In this document: piece after piece, positions 21,701-33,432 of the stretch
Layout of the letters: every line of letters starts with the position of its first letter
How positions within the stretch are numbered: position 1 is the first letter of the stretch
NCBI GenBank assembly: GCA_018697195.1
Contig: CM031878.1
Span: forward strand, 37,643,600-37,707,599
From: Certhia americana
Lineage: Eukaryota > Chordata > Aves > Passeriformes > Certhiidae
Direction: 5' to 3'
Length of the DNA: 64,000 nt
Notes under the pieces: generated by a model
What the model was told of the DNA's origin: nothing
The model's database searches: none
The model's input: only the letters and a program-made list of their open reading frames with translations
Made by a program: the position numbers and the translations under genes

Positions 21701-24700
21701 TGTAGCTATTAATAGTCTGTGTACCCAGGACACAGTACTGCCTGTATCTTTATGCAGATTGTTATTCAAGTCAGCACTCAACTAAAGCATTACAGATGAA
21801 AGTAATCTGTTCTCTCAATAGTAACCTTTTTGCATACATTGGTTAGCTCATGAATAATTAATATGATCTTAAGTATACAGTTCTAATAGTTTAAGACAAT
21901 GTTGTAAAACAGCTTGAGTTATTTTAGGATTTTCTAGGTCTGAAATTGTACTTGATTTCATTTACTATAAATGTACATGCTTATATAAAGATTTTAAAGT
22001 GATACTAATTGCCATTAATTGTGTGTAATATAAACATGGTTTCTATTAGTAGGGGATGAAATTTTAAATAGAGAAGGATAGGGTATTAATTTAGTAGAAA
22101 TTATATATAATAATGACAGACACAGAGCCAATGTTAGTGGATTTTTGATTAGTATGTGAAAATTAAACCATGAGTGACCATGGCCCTCAATAAATCAAAT
22201 TATTTCATCATTGCTTTGCTTCATTGTATGCTTTATTTATTTCAAGTGAAATATTACCTACTGTGTCTTTTTATTTTTATTAGATTTTTTTTTCTAGATC
22301 TGGGGGCAACTTAGTTCAATAAAACTATTTGATTATTTTGCCACCTTTAAGTCAAAATGATGGTACTTTCTTTTACATTGAGGTAGACTTGCCTAAATAT
22401 TGATTTTTGCTTGCATTTCTGAACAGCAAACACTCGAGGATTTATCAAGATTCATTTTATCTAATATTTAACATCCCCACAGACAGTACATGCACAAACA
22501 GTATCCTTCCTCACTAAAGGTTTTTCACAAGTTGCTGTTGATCATGGCTACAAACCTGAACATATTCAATGCCATATTGATTCTATTCAACATATTCAAT
22601 ATCTATTGATTCTAGATCATAGCTATGATCTAGAAATATTTATCACCTGTGATGTCATTTCCCATCGCCAGATTTCAAAATCATCATAGCAAGTTAAATC
22701 ACCTCCTCCCTCAAGCACAAACTGGTAGTAACAAACTACTACTCAGAGACCAATCTGAGCCTACCTAACACTTCCCCATTCACATTATTGCAACCAGCAG
22801 CAAGTTATCTTATGAGCTCTGATTAGTGAAAAAATATGTCTGTTACGTAGAGGTCCTAGGAAAATAGAAAATTCTCAAGGGTTATTTTCACATGTATTTA
22901 GATCATAAAAAAGCTAAACCCACCCCCCCAACCCCCATGTGCAGCTGCATCTACGGCATGCCAAAAAGTTTGGTTAAATTAATTTGCTTAAAACAAGAAA
23001 AGAAATTAGGGATTTCTCAAAGAATTACAGATTCCCCAAAATTATGCTTGTATAGCCTACTTGACCCAATCCTTAAACTCAATCCTTAAAATGGAGCTTG
23101 TGGGAATAAGAGAAAACATCCCCCAATATCACTGGGATTGCTCACCAGTTCAAAACTGAGTTTTATCTGGCACCTACAAAGTCAAACCCCACCCTACACA
23201 GGCAGTGAAGTCCCATGGGAAATATCAACTATCCTTGAGAAGAGAGTTATCTATCAGGTCCTCTATCACAAAGGCAAATTGTTGGATAATGTTAAAAGAA
23301 TATCACAGACTAAAAAAAGCCTGTATGTCAAGAAGACTTACCACATGACACCCACTTTCCCATCTTCTTTCTTTTGGTAAGATTGTTGAAAGCTTGAACC
23401 GTTACAACATCCATAATCATCCTTAATCATGCAGATTGCCTAGTCATGCTTTTCACCCATGCATGCAACAAAATAGTCTCAAAACAGTACTAGAATTTTT
23501 TATTTCTGATCCTCATAAATTATCATGAAATTATCATAAAATATCCTTCTTTAGTGATACATTCAGCTATCTCTGCAACCATAATTGCGTGGTACCGGTG
23601 GCAAACATATACTTTGCCTGGAGAGCATACAAGGCAACACACAGAATTTATTCATTGTGAACCTACAGGTTTGAGAGAGTCATTATGGTCACCTTTTCCC
23701 TGCAAAAATCTTGAGTTATTGCCATCCTATATTTAATATGATTGACAATCTCTTCTCAATTGGGAATACCAGAGAGGCTGTGACTTGCAAATTAGTTTTG
23801 GGACACAGATCCAGATCTTTTGTCTGCTTCATTAGACTTAACCACAGAAACTTAGTATCAAAGAAGCTCAAGACTTGTAAATTACGCAAAGCATACCAAG
23901 ACAGTGGTAATTCCAATTACACTTATCGTTCTCAAAGGTAAAACAAAGATTCATAAAGAAATTGATAAATCACTGCCATGGTTTAACCAGCCCAGACCAG
24001 TACATTCCTAGACAGTTGTTTCAATTTTGTTGGTAAAGGCTGAATTAGCCTTAATACTATTCCTAAAATATGTTTCTTATGGATGTTGTCATTTTCTTTC
24101 TTTCAAATATTAAAACATTTCACATTATCACCGCAGATGGTGAATCATAACTTAGGATTTGAACAGTTCCTCTTAATTGATGTTCTTCTTATAATTTTAG
24201 AGTTACTTCAGAAAAAATGTTCTGTTCTATTGCAAGTTTCCAAACTTGCAACATTTACAAATCACATTCTATATGGTTGATATATATTTTTTTTCAGTTA
24301 GTTAGTTATGATGCGCATGTTATACAATATTGTATACATTATAAACAAGTGTATTTGTTTTGTGTGTATTGCTTCTTGGTAGATTATGAATACATCATCA
24401 CAAGAGTCTTAACTCATGAGAATAAAACTTCTAATACATTGCTAAGTTGAGAAAAAATATCTTTCAAAATTTATAGCTGCTAGTAGTAAGAGTTAGAAAC
24501 CATTAAGTCATTTATGGTATATAATGCATATATTATAGAATGATGTATTGAGCAGTATGTCCTCTTCTGGAAGCTGCAATTTATACTTTTTGGAAAAAGT
24601 ACCATAATATTGCTATTGTGAAAACCAAGATTACTACATAATCTGAACTCCTTTTCAAGATACTGTTTTTCAGATCATCCTTTTTCACACAACATAATGT

Positions 24701-25208
24701 TTTGGTTTGAATTTCTTTGGCATATGAAATGCCAAATTCTCACATAGAATGTTAAATCTTCCTCATATGCAATTCTACACTTTACTAGACACATATCAAA
24801 TTAGGACAAAACCTTGAGTCCTGTGAAAGAAATGCTGAATTTTGGTCTTTAAATTTGGTGTTTCAGAGATTTTTCCTCAACACCCTGGTGCTGAGATGAT
24901 GGACTGTTTGCACAGAACAGGCACAAAGTGTGCCAGAGATCCAATGCACACTCCATCAACATCCCCAAACACAGTTTCCAAGAGCTAACAAAAGGGTTTT
25001 CATAAACAGTTGATCCAAAATACCACTTTGAGTTCGAAACAGCAACATTTCATTTCATAAAAAACATACATGTATTTCCCTCACTAAAGCTGGCACAGTG
25101 TTTTTGTGACCCATCACCCTGTTATCTCAACACTTTTAAAACATTTTGGAGTAGAAATTCTGTTTTCATTGCATGTACTCTGTTCCTTGCCAAAAGATGG
25201 AGAAAGAA
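18719..25208. other. Intergenic, no gene seen
   Basis: AT-rich. It includes a 26-bp palindrome at 22610-22635 and a run of short plus-strand open frames at 22890-23940 that could be a decayed retroelement (weak). Nothing else was recognised. Confidence 0.5.
22610..22635. repeat. Perfect 26-bp palindrome
   Basis: The half-site TTCTAGATCATAG is followed by its exact complement, centred on AGCT. Just to the left (22561-22612) the phrase CATATTCAAT followed by ATTGATTCTA occurs twice, an imperfect tandem duplication. Confidence 0.85.
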
Positions 25209-25265
25209 CCTCAACCAGAGGTTGAGGGTTAGGGTTAGGGTTACTCTCTCGCAACCAGAGAGAGT
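25209..25265. repeat. Short telomere-like tract between two hairpins
   Basis: Three GGGTTA units lie at 25226-25243. The left hairpin (25209-25227) has arms CCTCAAC/GTTGAGG. The right hairpin (25243-25265) has arms ACTCTCTC/GAGAGAGT. Too short to be a functional telomere. Confidence 0.85.
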
Positions 25266-26454
25266 AAATAATGACTTGTTCACAGCTCAGTTCCTAGGGC
25301 TGGAAATGTGGTGAATATGCTGAGGACAGCAAAAACAAAGAATTATACCATTTTTTAAAAAAATAATTCTTAATGGAATCACTTCAATTAATTATGTTCT
25401 CCGTCCAATTCTGAGATCTTGGTTCCCAGTTTCAGTAATCAGAAGGCAGTTAAGAATGGGGGAGATGACCTTGTTACACTTCTATGCTAAGTCACTTTAT
25501 AGTCAGTTTCATTCAGTACCTTCTCAGAGACGTGTGTGTATGCTACTTAAATATCGAGACAATGCTTACTGGCCTGAAAGAGACAGAGAGTTTTACATGA
25601 ATCTTTCTGTCATTCTCTCCAGCTTATGTCCTCACCATCCATCCTTGCATAAGTTTCTTGTAGATTTTGAACCAAGTTATGTGGAAAGCTGAACGTCATA
25701 TGAGTGCAGATCTGATCCCTCTATCATATTTATTTTTGGTACTGTCTGAAAAAACTGCACAAACTGCAGCCGAAAATTTCAATACATTACTGTAGCTTCT
25801 TATGGATGTGATGGACACAGCTGCTGATATTCAGGGGCTCAGCTGGCATGAAGGTGGAGGAGGCAAGCAGAGCTGAGGGGCCAGCATCTGCATCTTGGAC
25901 AACCTGTGCACCTCAGTGTCCCCAAAGCCTGACAGCAAGCAGCTGGCTCAGAAAACTAGACCTTGTCACCATTCTACATCTTGCTTAGAAAAGGGAAGAT
26001 ACACACTGCAAGGTCAAGACATCTCCAGGCAACAAGTGAAACTTATTTGAGCACTGAGCAATCTGTATTCTTAAGGAACGTAATCGTATTTCTTTCTGAC
26101 ATATATAGGGCTGAAGGGGTTACAGTACCACAGATCATTCCTGCAGCCATTCTCCTCCAGTTATGTGTCAGAAGCATAACAGCCTATCTGTTATATTATA
26201 AAATATTTTTTAGACATTAATTCACATATATTTAGTTCTATCCTGTCGCATTTTTTTGTGTTCCTGGCCTCTTCTTAAATTCTGCTAGTGACAAGTCACT
26301 ATTAAATTATGCACAAGTTTACTTAAATTCTTTGTTTACATGACATTTGGAGATCAGAGACTGAACAGGAGTTTTTAGTGGTGATTCAGTCCACTCAACT
26401 TCCCCTTGGTGTAGTAGCTGAGAGGCTTTACAATGAGCTGATCTCTTCATTAAG
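25266..26454. other. Intergenic, no gene seen
   Basis: A slightly GC-richer patch near 25800-25945 matches nothing I recognise. The rest is AT-rich. Confidence 0.5.
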
Positions 26455-26845
26455 CATAATGAAACCCAGAATCTGTTCTGCCTGGAGAAGAGATAACTGA
26501 GAGAGGACCTCATCAATGTCTGTGAGTATCTGAAGGGAGGGTGTCAAGAGGATGGAGCCAGGTTTTTCTCAGTGATGCCGAGCATTAGGACAAGAGGCAA
26601 TAGACAGAAACTGATGCCCACTGAAACTGTTCCACCTGAACAGGAGGAAGAACAACTTTCCTGTGCAGGTGACCAGGCACTGGAACAGATTGCCTGGAGA
26701 GGTTGTAGAGTCTCCCTCACTGGAGATATTCAAGAACCATTGGGATGCAATCCTATGCCATGTACTCTAGCATGACCCTTCTTGAGCAGGGGTCCCTTTG
26801 ACCCCAGTAGTCCCTTTCAACCCAATTCGTTCTGTGATACCCAGT
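26455..26845 (+). mobile_element. CR1 LINE 3' fragment
   Basis: This reads in CR1 sense order: TCTGTTCTGCCTGGAGAAGA, then a degenerate end of the reverse-transcriptase C-terminus region, then GGCACTGGAACAGATTGCC, and ends TTCGTTCTGTGATACC, the CR1 3' end. A diverged, 5'-truncated, non-coding copy. Confidence 0.9.
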
Positions 26846-29214
26846 GACACTTTTAAGAGTATTTACTCTTTTTCCTAAATATGTGGCATTGGGGGAAAAA
26901 ACCCAAAACATGACAAAACAAGTCAAGAATTTGGTACTAAGGACCACAGTTAAAGCCATCAAAATAAAATAAAAAAGATATGCAAGTTTCCCAGGTTTAA
27001 AAGAGGCTTCATGCATACCTGCTTTTATACCACCTTGTCCTCTATGCTTTCTTACTCACCCTTTTGTTTCCTTTGTAAAATTTATGTACATTTATACAGT
27101 TCTTACTTACATACCAGTGTTGTTACTGTGAAGGTGTGTGGGAGATCCTTGATGCCATCACACTATTCCCGCTGCCTTTCTGTTACACCTTTTCCTTGGA
27201 TACAAAGTCTGTTGTTTCGTTACACAGTAACTCTCTAGAACAGAACATGCCTCCTCCTCTCCTCTATAGCTTTTAGATTAACTGGGTTTTAGACCCGATT
27301 GTCACAAACAAGCAAGCATATTTGGAAAGCCATATGTTCAAAGATGTTTGAAAGCAGCCAACATCAAGTTTCAAACTATCACCAAAATTGTGCACACTCT
27401 TCATCAAATGCATCTTCAATATCAATTGTCAAATATAGTCTTCAACCAATATTTAACAGCATAGTTTTCTGTGCCAACAAAGTGCCATACTCACATGTAC
27501 CATTTCTTTTTGTGGCTCTGAAGAAGAGATCTATTTTAACATGGGCTCATACTATTCCAGAATAGCACAACCTTGTAGTGTAATTGAAAAGAATTTATAT
27601 ACAAGCTCTAATCTGCTTTTCTTTTTTTATTTTCACAGGATGGAGAGAATACTAGTTACAAAATCACACGAAGCACAAGATAATGGGCATAGTAATTAGT
27701 ATTATCAACTGTGCTAGTTAATGGCAATACTAGTCACTCCAGAATACAATCTTCACCTCTTTTATTTGTCATTGGCATCTTGTGATCAATTAAAAGGTGG
27801 TTTGTAAGTATAGTTTGTTAATTGTGAGCAGTCTAGACACCACTTTTTAGTTTTGTTCTCAATGGTTCAAGTACTCCTTACGTAGAGCAACTGCTCCAAA
27901 TAATTGCCACTGCTGTCAGGTTTGGCACCAAAATACTAGTGATAAATTCTTTTTTAAAGCATTCAACAATTACTTTCAGTATTTTTTACTTTACGACTTG
28001 TCTTAAGTATGATTGTTAAAGGTGTTAAATATGAATAGCCCTGAAATATTTCCTGTATAAGCTGTTATAAAACTACCCATTTATGTAATCTTTAGTTTGG
28101 TGAGAGTCACAGCAGTATTTTTAAGCTTTCATTTTAGTAACAAATAAAATTCATTAATGAATCACAAGCAGGTAACAACTTGCGTTATGTTTAATGCAAA
28201 ATAAAACAAGCCTCCAATATTCATAAATATCAGGCTACCATTGTTCACTTGACAAGAGCAATCCAGAGTGATTTATTGTAAATGGAAAGGATGATGATAA
28301 TGTGCTATGCTGTATGTATTTGGAGAGATGCTATTTGTCAGAGAATAGCTCTTCTTTCAAGAAATAAGTATATTTTGGGTAAATATACTTAGAGCGAAAA
28401 ACAGGTTGGCTTATGCTCACAATGATATTAATTTTCTTTAGGCTATAATGGTGCATTCTCTCAGTCCCTAGAAAAGCTGTGATGTTTGCAAGTAAAAGTG
28501 AGAATAGTCAACAATGATGACAATCCACAGATCTTTAACAAAGTGCAGTTAAATTAAAGAGATCTGTACATCACTATTACATCAGTAGGAAAATTGAACC
28601 ATATTGTACCCTGAAAACAACAAGAACCCCAAAGGCTGCTGTAGAGTAGCATTTGCTTAAGCCTACAGTTTTCCTGATCAGAAAAAAAATGGATTACTCT
28701 TCTAGTATTTGCAAAGTAATGTATGATTTGTTTATATCTATAAATATATATATATCTGCATATCTCAGATCTTCTCAAACTGAACTGTTAAAATAGTGGT
28801 TTTATCTGGATTCAAGACACATACTTAAACCTAAACAAAGTCACATATTGATTTCAGACTCAGCCTTCCCTTGGCTACTGCAGATAGACCTAGTCAGAAA
28901 GTCTGTCCTGAGTACAGGTAGTGTAGATGCAAGCCTCAGACAGAAGACCCTGTACTGTGGATCTGTCTGTGTCAGAGGTATTTTTTATTATGTTCTACCA
29001 GTGCTAGCATTTTCCAATTACTTTGGAAAGAGTGAGATTTCTGGCAGTTTTTGATGCTTTAAAACCCATTTCCATCAGACCTGCTCTAAATAAGTTTGCA
29101 ATTCACAGGGGCAATTAGGCATCCAAATGTCATATAGGTTCCTGAGTGAATATATATATACATAGGTATTTGCTACCAAAAATCAGGAAAAATAAAAGAA
29201 CTCCTTAACACCAA
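26846..29214. other. Intergenic, no gene seen
   Basis: AT-rich DNA with a short TA-rich run near 28741-28760. No gene or element recognised. Confidence 0.5.
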
Positions 29215-29818
29215 TGTAGCATTAAGAAGCAGGCATTCTTTATTCAGCCAGATGCATGAAGGGATATCCCCTCCAGAAATCGTGCATGCTGAGCACAGAA
29301 AAGGTTCCTGTTTGTATACTATTCTTTACATACATATTCATTGACTTTCCTGGAATAAACACACATTGATAATGGTTTCTCTGAAATCACTGACATATGC
29401 TCTTTCCCCTCTGTGCATGTGTTCTTTGATCCTGTGGGTCTCTTTGGAGGTCCCTGGTGGTTAGTGGCCCCAAGGTCATACCTGACCACTTGGTGAATGG
29501 GTAAAATTTGGCCCAACTGAGCTGGCTGCTTTCTAGTTGTTGCTCCTACAGAATAAACATTGTGTGGTTCCATAGGCCAGTGGTTTTTGAAGAGTAAGCA
29601 TTGTATTCGCCCACCAGGCACAAACGATTTTTCATCTGACAACACATTCACAAAATCAAGCCAAATCCTTCTCCTCAGAATGATCTTCAAACTACATTCC
29701 CAAATTCCCTGCCTACCATAATTTTTTTGCCCAGTGGGGACAAAAAGTCCTTGTAATCCAAGGATAACAGCAACTGCTTGGTGGGAGAGAAATTTGCTTG
29801 CCATTGCTGCTGGTTAGC
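29215..29818 (-). mobile_element. Probable solo LTR or LTR fragment (endogenous retrovirus-like)
   Basis: The stretch resembles avian ERVL-type LTRs in word content: CATTCTTTATTCAGC near the left end (a reversed AATAAA-type signal), a GC-richer interior unlike its flanks, and no internal coding homology. It contains a 161-codon open frame on the minus strand (29319-29804) without any motif I recognise, which I treat as non-coding. Target-site duplications were not found, so the ends are approximate. Confidence 0.45.
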
Positions 29819-30420
29819 AAGGATCTGAATCCAAATTTCTCACCACTCTTGAAAATGCCCTAGAAAATGCAACTGGAAATTCTGGGAGAGACTCCCAATT
29901 TTTGCTGTCAGTGATTTTCCGTGTTGTATAAGTAATTAAATGTTCATGGGGTTGCTTCAGTGCTCAAAATCACTGGAAATGTTTAATTGCTCTTCATTTT
30001 ACTAGCAGAAGTAACAGAACAACTTCCCAATGAGGTGCATCCTTGGCTTGTCGGGGATGCTTGCACCAAGCCAACCCTGTCTCACAGAATCAGCTAATCA
30101 GTGATGAACTGCTCCAAGAGCTCAATCATCCGTTGCCAATCTAAATGACTGAATGAAGCAGCTAATGACACATATGATGCAAAAAAAAATGCTTTTATTT
30201 ATGTGCTAAGCAGAGGCTATTGGGGTTTTGGCTGCCTTGCAGATCAGTGACAGGGCCCCACCTCAGTGCAAATAAGAAGTGTGTGTCTACTGTGGATATT
30301 TCAACGTGCCCACCAGTGGCTGGTACAAATGGCTGGGCAATCCCAACACTGGACACCACCACCATCGACTGCACCAGTACAATTACTGCCCTGCCCCTCT
30401 TCCCCCACACCTGGGACAGG
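29819..30420. other. Intergenic, no gene seen
   Basis: Moderately GC-richer than the desert around it, with overlapping short open frames near 30195-30450. No homology recognised. Confidence 0.4.
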
Positions 30421-31066
30421 GAAATTCACACAATCACAAAATAGTTAGGGTTGGAAGGGACCTCTGGAGATGGTCCAGTACAAACACACACACACACACA
30501 CACACAGGTAGGGTCACTTACAGCAGGTTGCATAGGAACACATCCATGTGGGTTTTAAATATGTTTAGAGAGGGAAACCCTGCATCTTCTGTGCAGTCTG
30601 TTCCAGTGGTCTGCCACCTTCAATTTAAAAATGTTGAAGTGAAAATTTTTATGTTTATGGCCTCTGGTCCTTTAAAAGAGGACCACTGAAGAGTTTGGCA
30701 CCATCCTCTTGGCACCCACCTTTCAGATGTTTGTATGTATTGCTGAGATCCTCTCTCAGTATTCTCTTCTCCAGACTAAATTAAAAAGACTCAGCTCCTG
30801 CAGTCTCTCCTCATAAGACAGATGCTCCACACCCCAAATTGTCCTTGAGACCCTCTGCTGGACCCTCTCCAGCAGCTCCTTGTCTCTCTTGTCCTGAGGA
30901 GCCCAGAACTGGACACAGCACTCCAGGTGTGGCCTCACCGGGGCCAAACAGGCGGACAGCACCGCCTCCCTCAACCTTCTCCTACGCTCTTCCCAGGACA
31001 CCATCAGCCCTCCTGGCCACAAGGGCACTGCAGGCTGATGGGCAACTTGTCGTCCACCAAACCAGC
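30421..31066 (-). mobile_element. CR1 LINE fragment (reverse transcriptase C-terminus to 3' end)
   Basis: The plus strand begins with the reversed CR1 3' end (TTCACACAATCACAAAATAG, then GGTTGGAAGGGACC) and continues through the CR1 tail into the coding region. On the minus strand an open frame between 30756 and about 31066 preserves CR1 reverse-transcriptase C-terminal text such as VRPHLECCVQFWAPQ, LLERVQQRVS and HLSYEERLQEL. It is truncated at its 5' end. A CA microsatellite (30484-30507) has expanded inside its tail. It directly abuts the AOPEP CpG island. Confidence 0.92.
30484..30507. repeat. (CA)n microsatellite inside CR1
   Basis: About twelve CA units lie at a position where CR1 copies normally carry a short C-rich stretch. 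Likely length-polymorphic. Confidence 0.9.
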
Positions 31067-31149
31067 CTCTTGTAACCGTGGAGGCGAGGCCAGGCCTGCT
31101 GAGAGCAGCCGCGTTAGGGCGGGTTGCGCACAGCGCGGCGGAGGGCGCG

Positions 31150-31421
31150 GCGCTGGCGGGGCGGGCCCGGCAGGATGAGCTCATCGGCGGGCGCCGCGGC
31201 CGGGCCGCAGGGGCGGGGAGGTGAGGGCAGCGCGGCGCCGGGCACGGAACAGCGGAGCAGGAGCAGCAGCGGCAGCAGCAGCAGCAGCTCGAGCAGCAGC
31301 AGCAGCGGCAGCAGCAGCAGCTCGGGCGCCTGGCGGGGCCGGGCAGGGGGCGGCGTGTCGCTGTGTGTACACCCGCACACGCCCCGGGAGCCGGCACGCA
31401 GGCGGGGCAGTGGCCGCCGCT
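31150..31421 (+). other. AOPEP: AOPEP probable non-coding exon 1 (5' end approximate)
   Basis: The right boundary is set by the donor GTAAGT at 31422. The left boundary is a guess within the CpG island. The exon lacks the AOPEP initiator, which is in the next exon. It contains an ATG at 31175 opening an 82-codon frame rich in Ser, encoded by the AGC repeat. If spliced to 38261, the last base of the exon (T) plus AG creates a TAG stop, so this would be a self-contained upstream ORF. Confidence 0.55.
31251..31322. repeat. Interrupted (AGC)n trinucleotide repeat
   Basis: AGC units interrupted by GGC and TCG. It reads poly-Ser in one forward frame and poly-Ala in another. It lies in the probable AOPEP 5' UTR. 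Confidence 0.9.
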
Positions 31422-32247
31422 GTAAGTGTTCCTTCCTTGTCCGTCGGCCCGCCGTCGCCGTGCTCCCGGCCGGGCCCCGCCGCGCTCGGCTGGACGGGCA
31501 GGCGGCTCTTGTCCCGCCGCGCTTCCCGCCGCTCCGACACGCCTCGTGCGAGGGAGGCGCTGCTGGAAGTGACAAAACTTTCCGTCCCTGCCATTCCCTG
31601 TAACCTAAATGGCTGCACCCAGAGCATAGGGAGCAGTGGAGGGGGCAGGATGCAAAGCAGTAGGAAGTGTGCGGCCGGCAGTCGCTAATGTCCTTTTTCA
31701 GGCAGTTTGGGTCAATGACCTTCTTGTGGGCTTCTGGTGTCCTGAAAGAACTTTAAGGACGTGGATCTGTTCGACCCTCTCAAAGCTGATTGATGAACTC
31801 TTCTGCTCAGTGGTCTGTTTAACACTGGAAACGTGTAGATGAAACTCCTGTCTTAATAAATGGTGGTGTGTAATTCATGTGAGGATTTCAGCTTAATTGT
31901 GTGTTAGGTCTTTTACTCAGGGTAATGTTGGATTGCAGAGGTCTAGTTAAACGTCTGAGGTGGCTTGCAAATGTCGAGATGGGAAAGACTTTTTCTGATT
32001 CCGGCCTTAAAGATTTAGTTCCTTGACATTGTATGTGGTATTCATTAACAGCAGCTGCATTAAGTTGAAAACAGCCATTCTGTTTCAGCACAGATTTTAT
32101 TTGGTTGCTACCTATGTATGAATATCATCAGACGTGCATGCTCCATGTCCTGAAAGTCAGTCACACGCAACCTTTCCTGAGTATTTTGGGTGGAAATAAA
32201 ATCCAGGATAGTTCTGTGCCTCTTTAATGCTGTTCAGCATCTCTGTA

Positions 32248-32390
32248 GAATCACTCACGTTGGGGGGGACCTCTGAAGATCATTTAGTCCCTGTTCAAGC
32301 AGAATCAGGCATAGCAAATTACTCAGGCCCATGTCCACCTTGAAATAATTCTGGAAAATAAAACCTGGAAAATTCTGTCCTTACACAAAT
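32248..32390 (-). mobile_element. CR1 LINE 3' remnant
   Basis: AGAATCACTCACGTTGGG, GGACCTCTGAAGATCATTTAG and TCAAGCAGAATC follow the order of a reversed CR1 3' end. Short and diverged. Confidence 0.75.
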
Positions 32391-33432
32391 TTGGTCATGG
32401 CGTTTCTTTTGTTTTTGTGGGGTTGTTTTGTTTTATCATTTTGGTGGTTTCTTTTATTGTAAAACACATATTTGTTCTCTCTTTATTTTAGGTATTTGGT
32501 TATTACTGTTACATAAATAATTGTCAATGGAGTAAAGGTGGATTAAGGACAATGTCAGGATACTCTTCCTATCTCCTTTATCAGTTGTAAATTGTGCTTC
32601 TTTCAGTGTTGGTTGTTTTTCTTTGGGAATTTGTATTTTGGGGGAAGAAGGGAACTTTTTTCTTTGTTATTTCTCATCTTATTCAAGCTGAAAGACGGAG
32701 TTTTCTCTCTTGGCTTATAATTTCACCTCATACAAATAAATTTCCCTCACTGCTAACTTTCTGCTTGTAGTTGGTAAAGAAGTTCTTCGATTATGTTCAT
32801 TATTCCTGTAGTTTTATAGACTTAAAAGGAGACTTCTGGAATGATATCAATTATCAAGGGATATCAGTGATTGAATTAATTTTCACATCAAAGTCTCATT
32901 ATGAAATGCACTGTTTTTCTTGTGATGCAGAGTAAGGTGTGCAGGTTCTGTGGATTGTTTTATAGTAGATTAACATGAGCAAATGTTTCTATTAGTTTGT
33001 TTAAGCCTTACTTTCTTCTATAGGTACCCATTCCTACCTTAAAAAGGCTTAAGATCTCTTAGGTATTTGTCTTACATGTGTGTGGGGAAAACAAATTTAT
33101 AATTACCAAAAGTAATGTGTACATATTACTTGGTATTAAAGAGTGAAATTATTGTAGATGCTGATGGTCAAAACTGAGTTATTAGTAAGATCTTAGTGTC
33201 TTACATTGTGTGGAAAACATGTAAAACTGGATTTGGAAAAAGCTGCCTTGAAAGCAGTTTAAAGCTGTTTTATATAGTTACAAACCTCTTGTAATTATTA
33301 AAGAGAATGTTTATCAAAAAGGCACTTTCTTTTTCATTTTTATGTTTCTTCTAATGCTAAGTAGAGAGCATTATAGCCCTAATTCTAACACCTGCTTGTT
33401 GAAAGCAATTGAATTAGTTTTTTTTTGCACAG

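Larger units (their letters stand above)
31080..31570 (+). promoter_or_regulatory. AOPEP: AOPEP promoter CpG island
   Basis: Very GC- and CpG-rich sequence in an AT-rich setting, containing GGGGCGGGG-type boxes, an AGC repeat and a consensus splice donor (CGCT|GTAAGT, GT at 31422). It is the only CpG island between FBP1 and the first AOPEP coding exon, and the direction of its donor fits AOPEP. No TATA box is evident. The exact transcription start is not visible. Confidence 0.75.

Noticed and set aside
30756..31397. 213-codon minus-strand frame as a novel gene
   Set aside because: Its C-terminal part is CR1 reverse transcriptase and its N-terminal part is antisense CpG-island sequence, so it is a chance fusion.
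31114..31688. Poly-Ala, poly-Ser and Arg-rich open frames of 148-159 codons in the AOPEP CpG island
   Set aside because: These arise from the AGC repeat and GC content. None shows a domain, and the AOPEP start is fixed in the next exon. Only the uORF from 31175 is kept as an observation.
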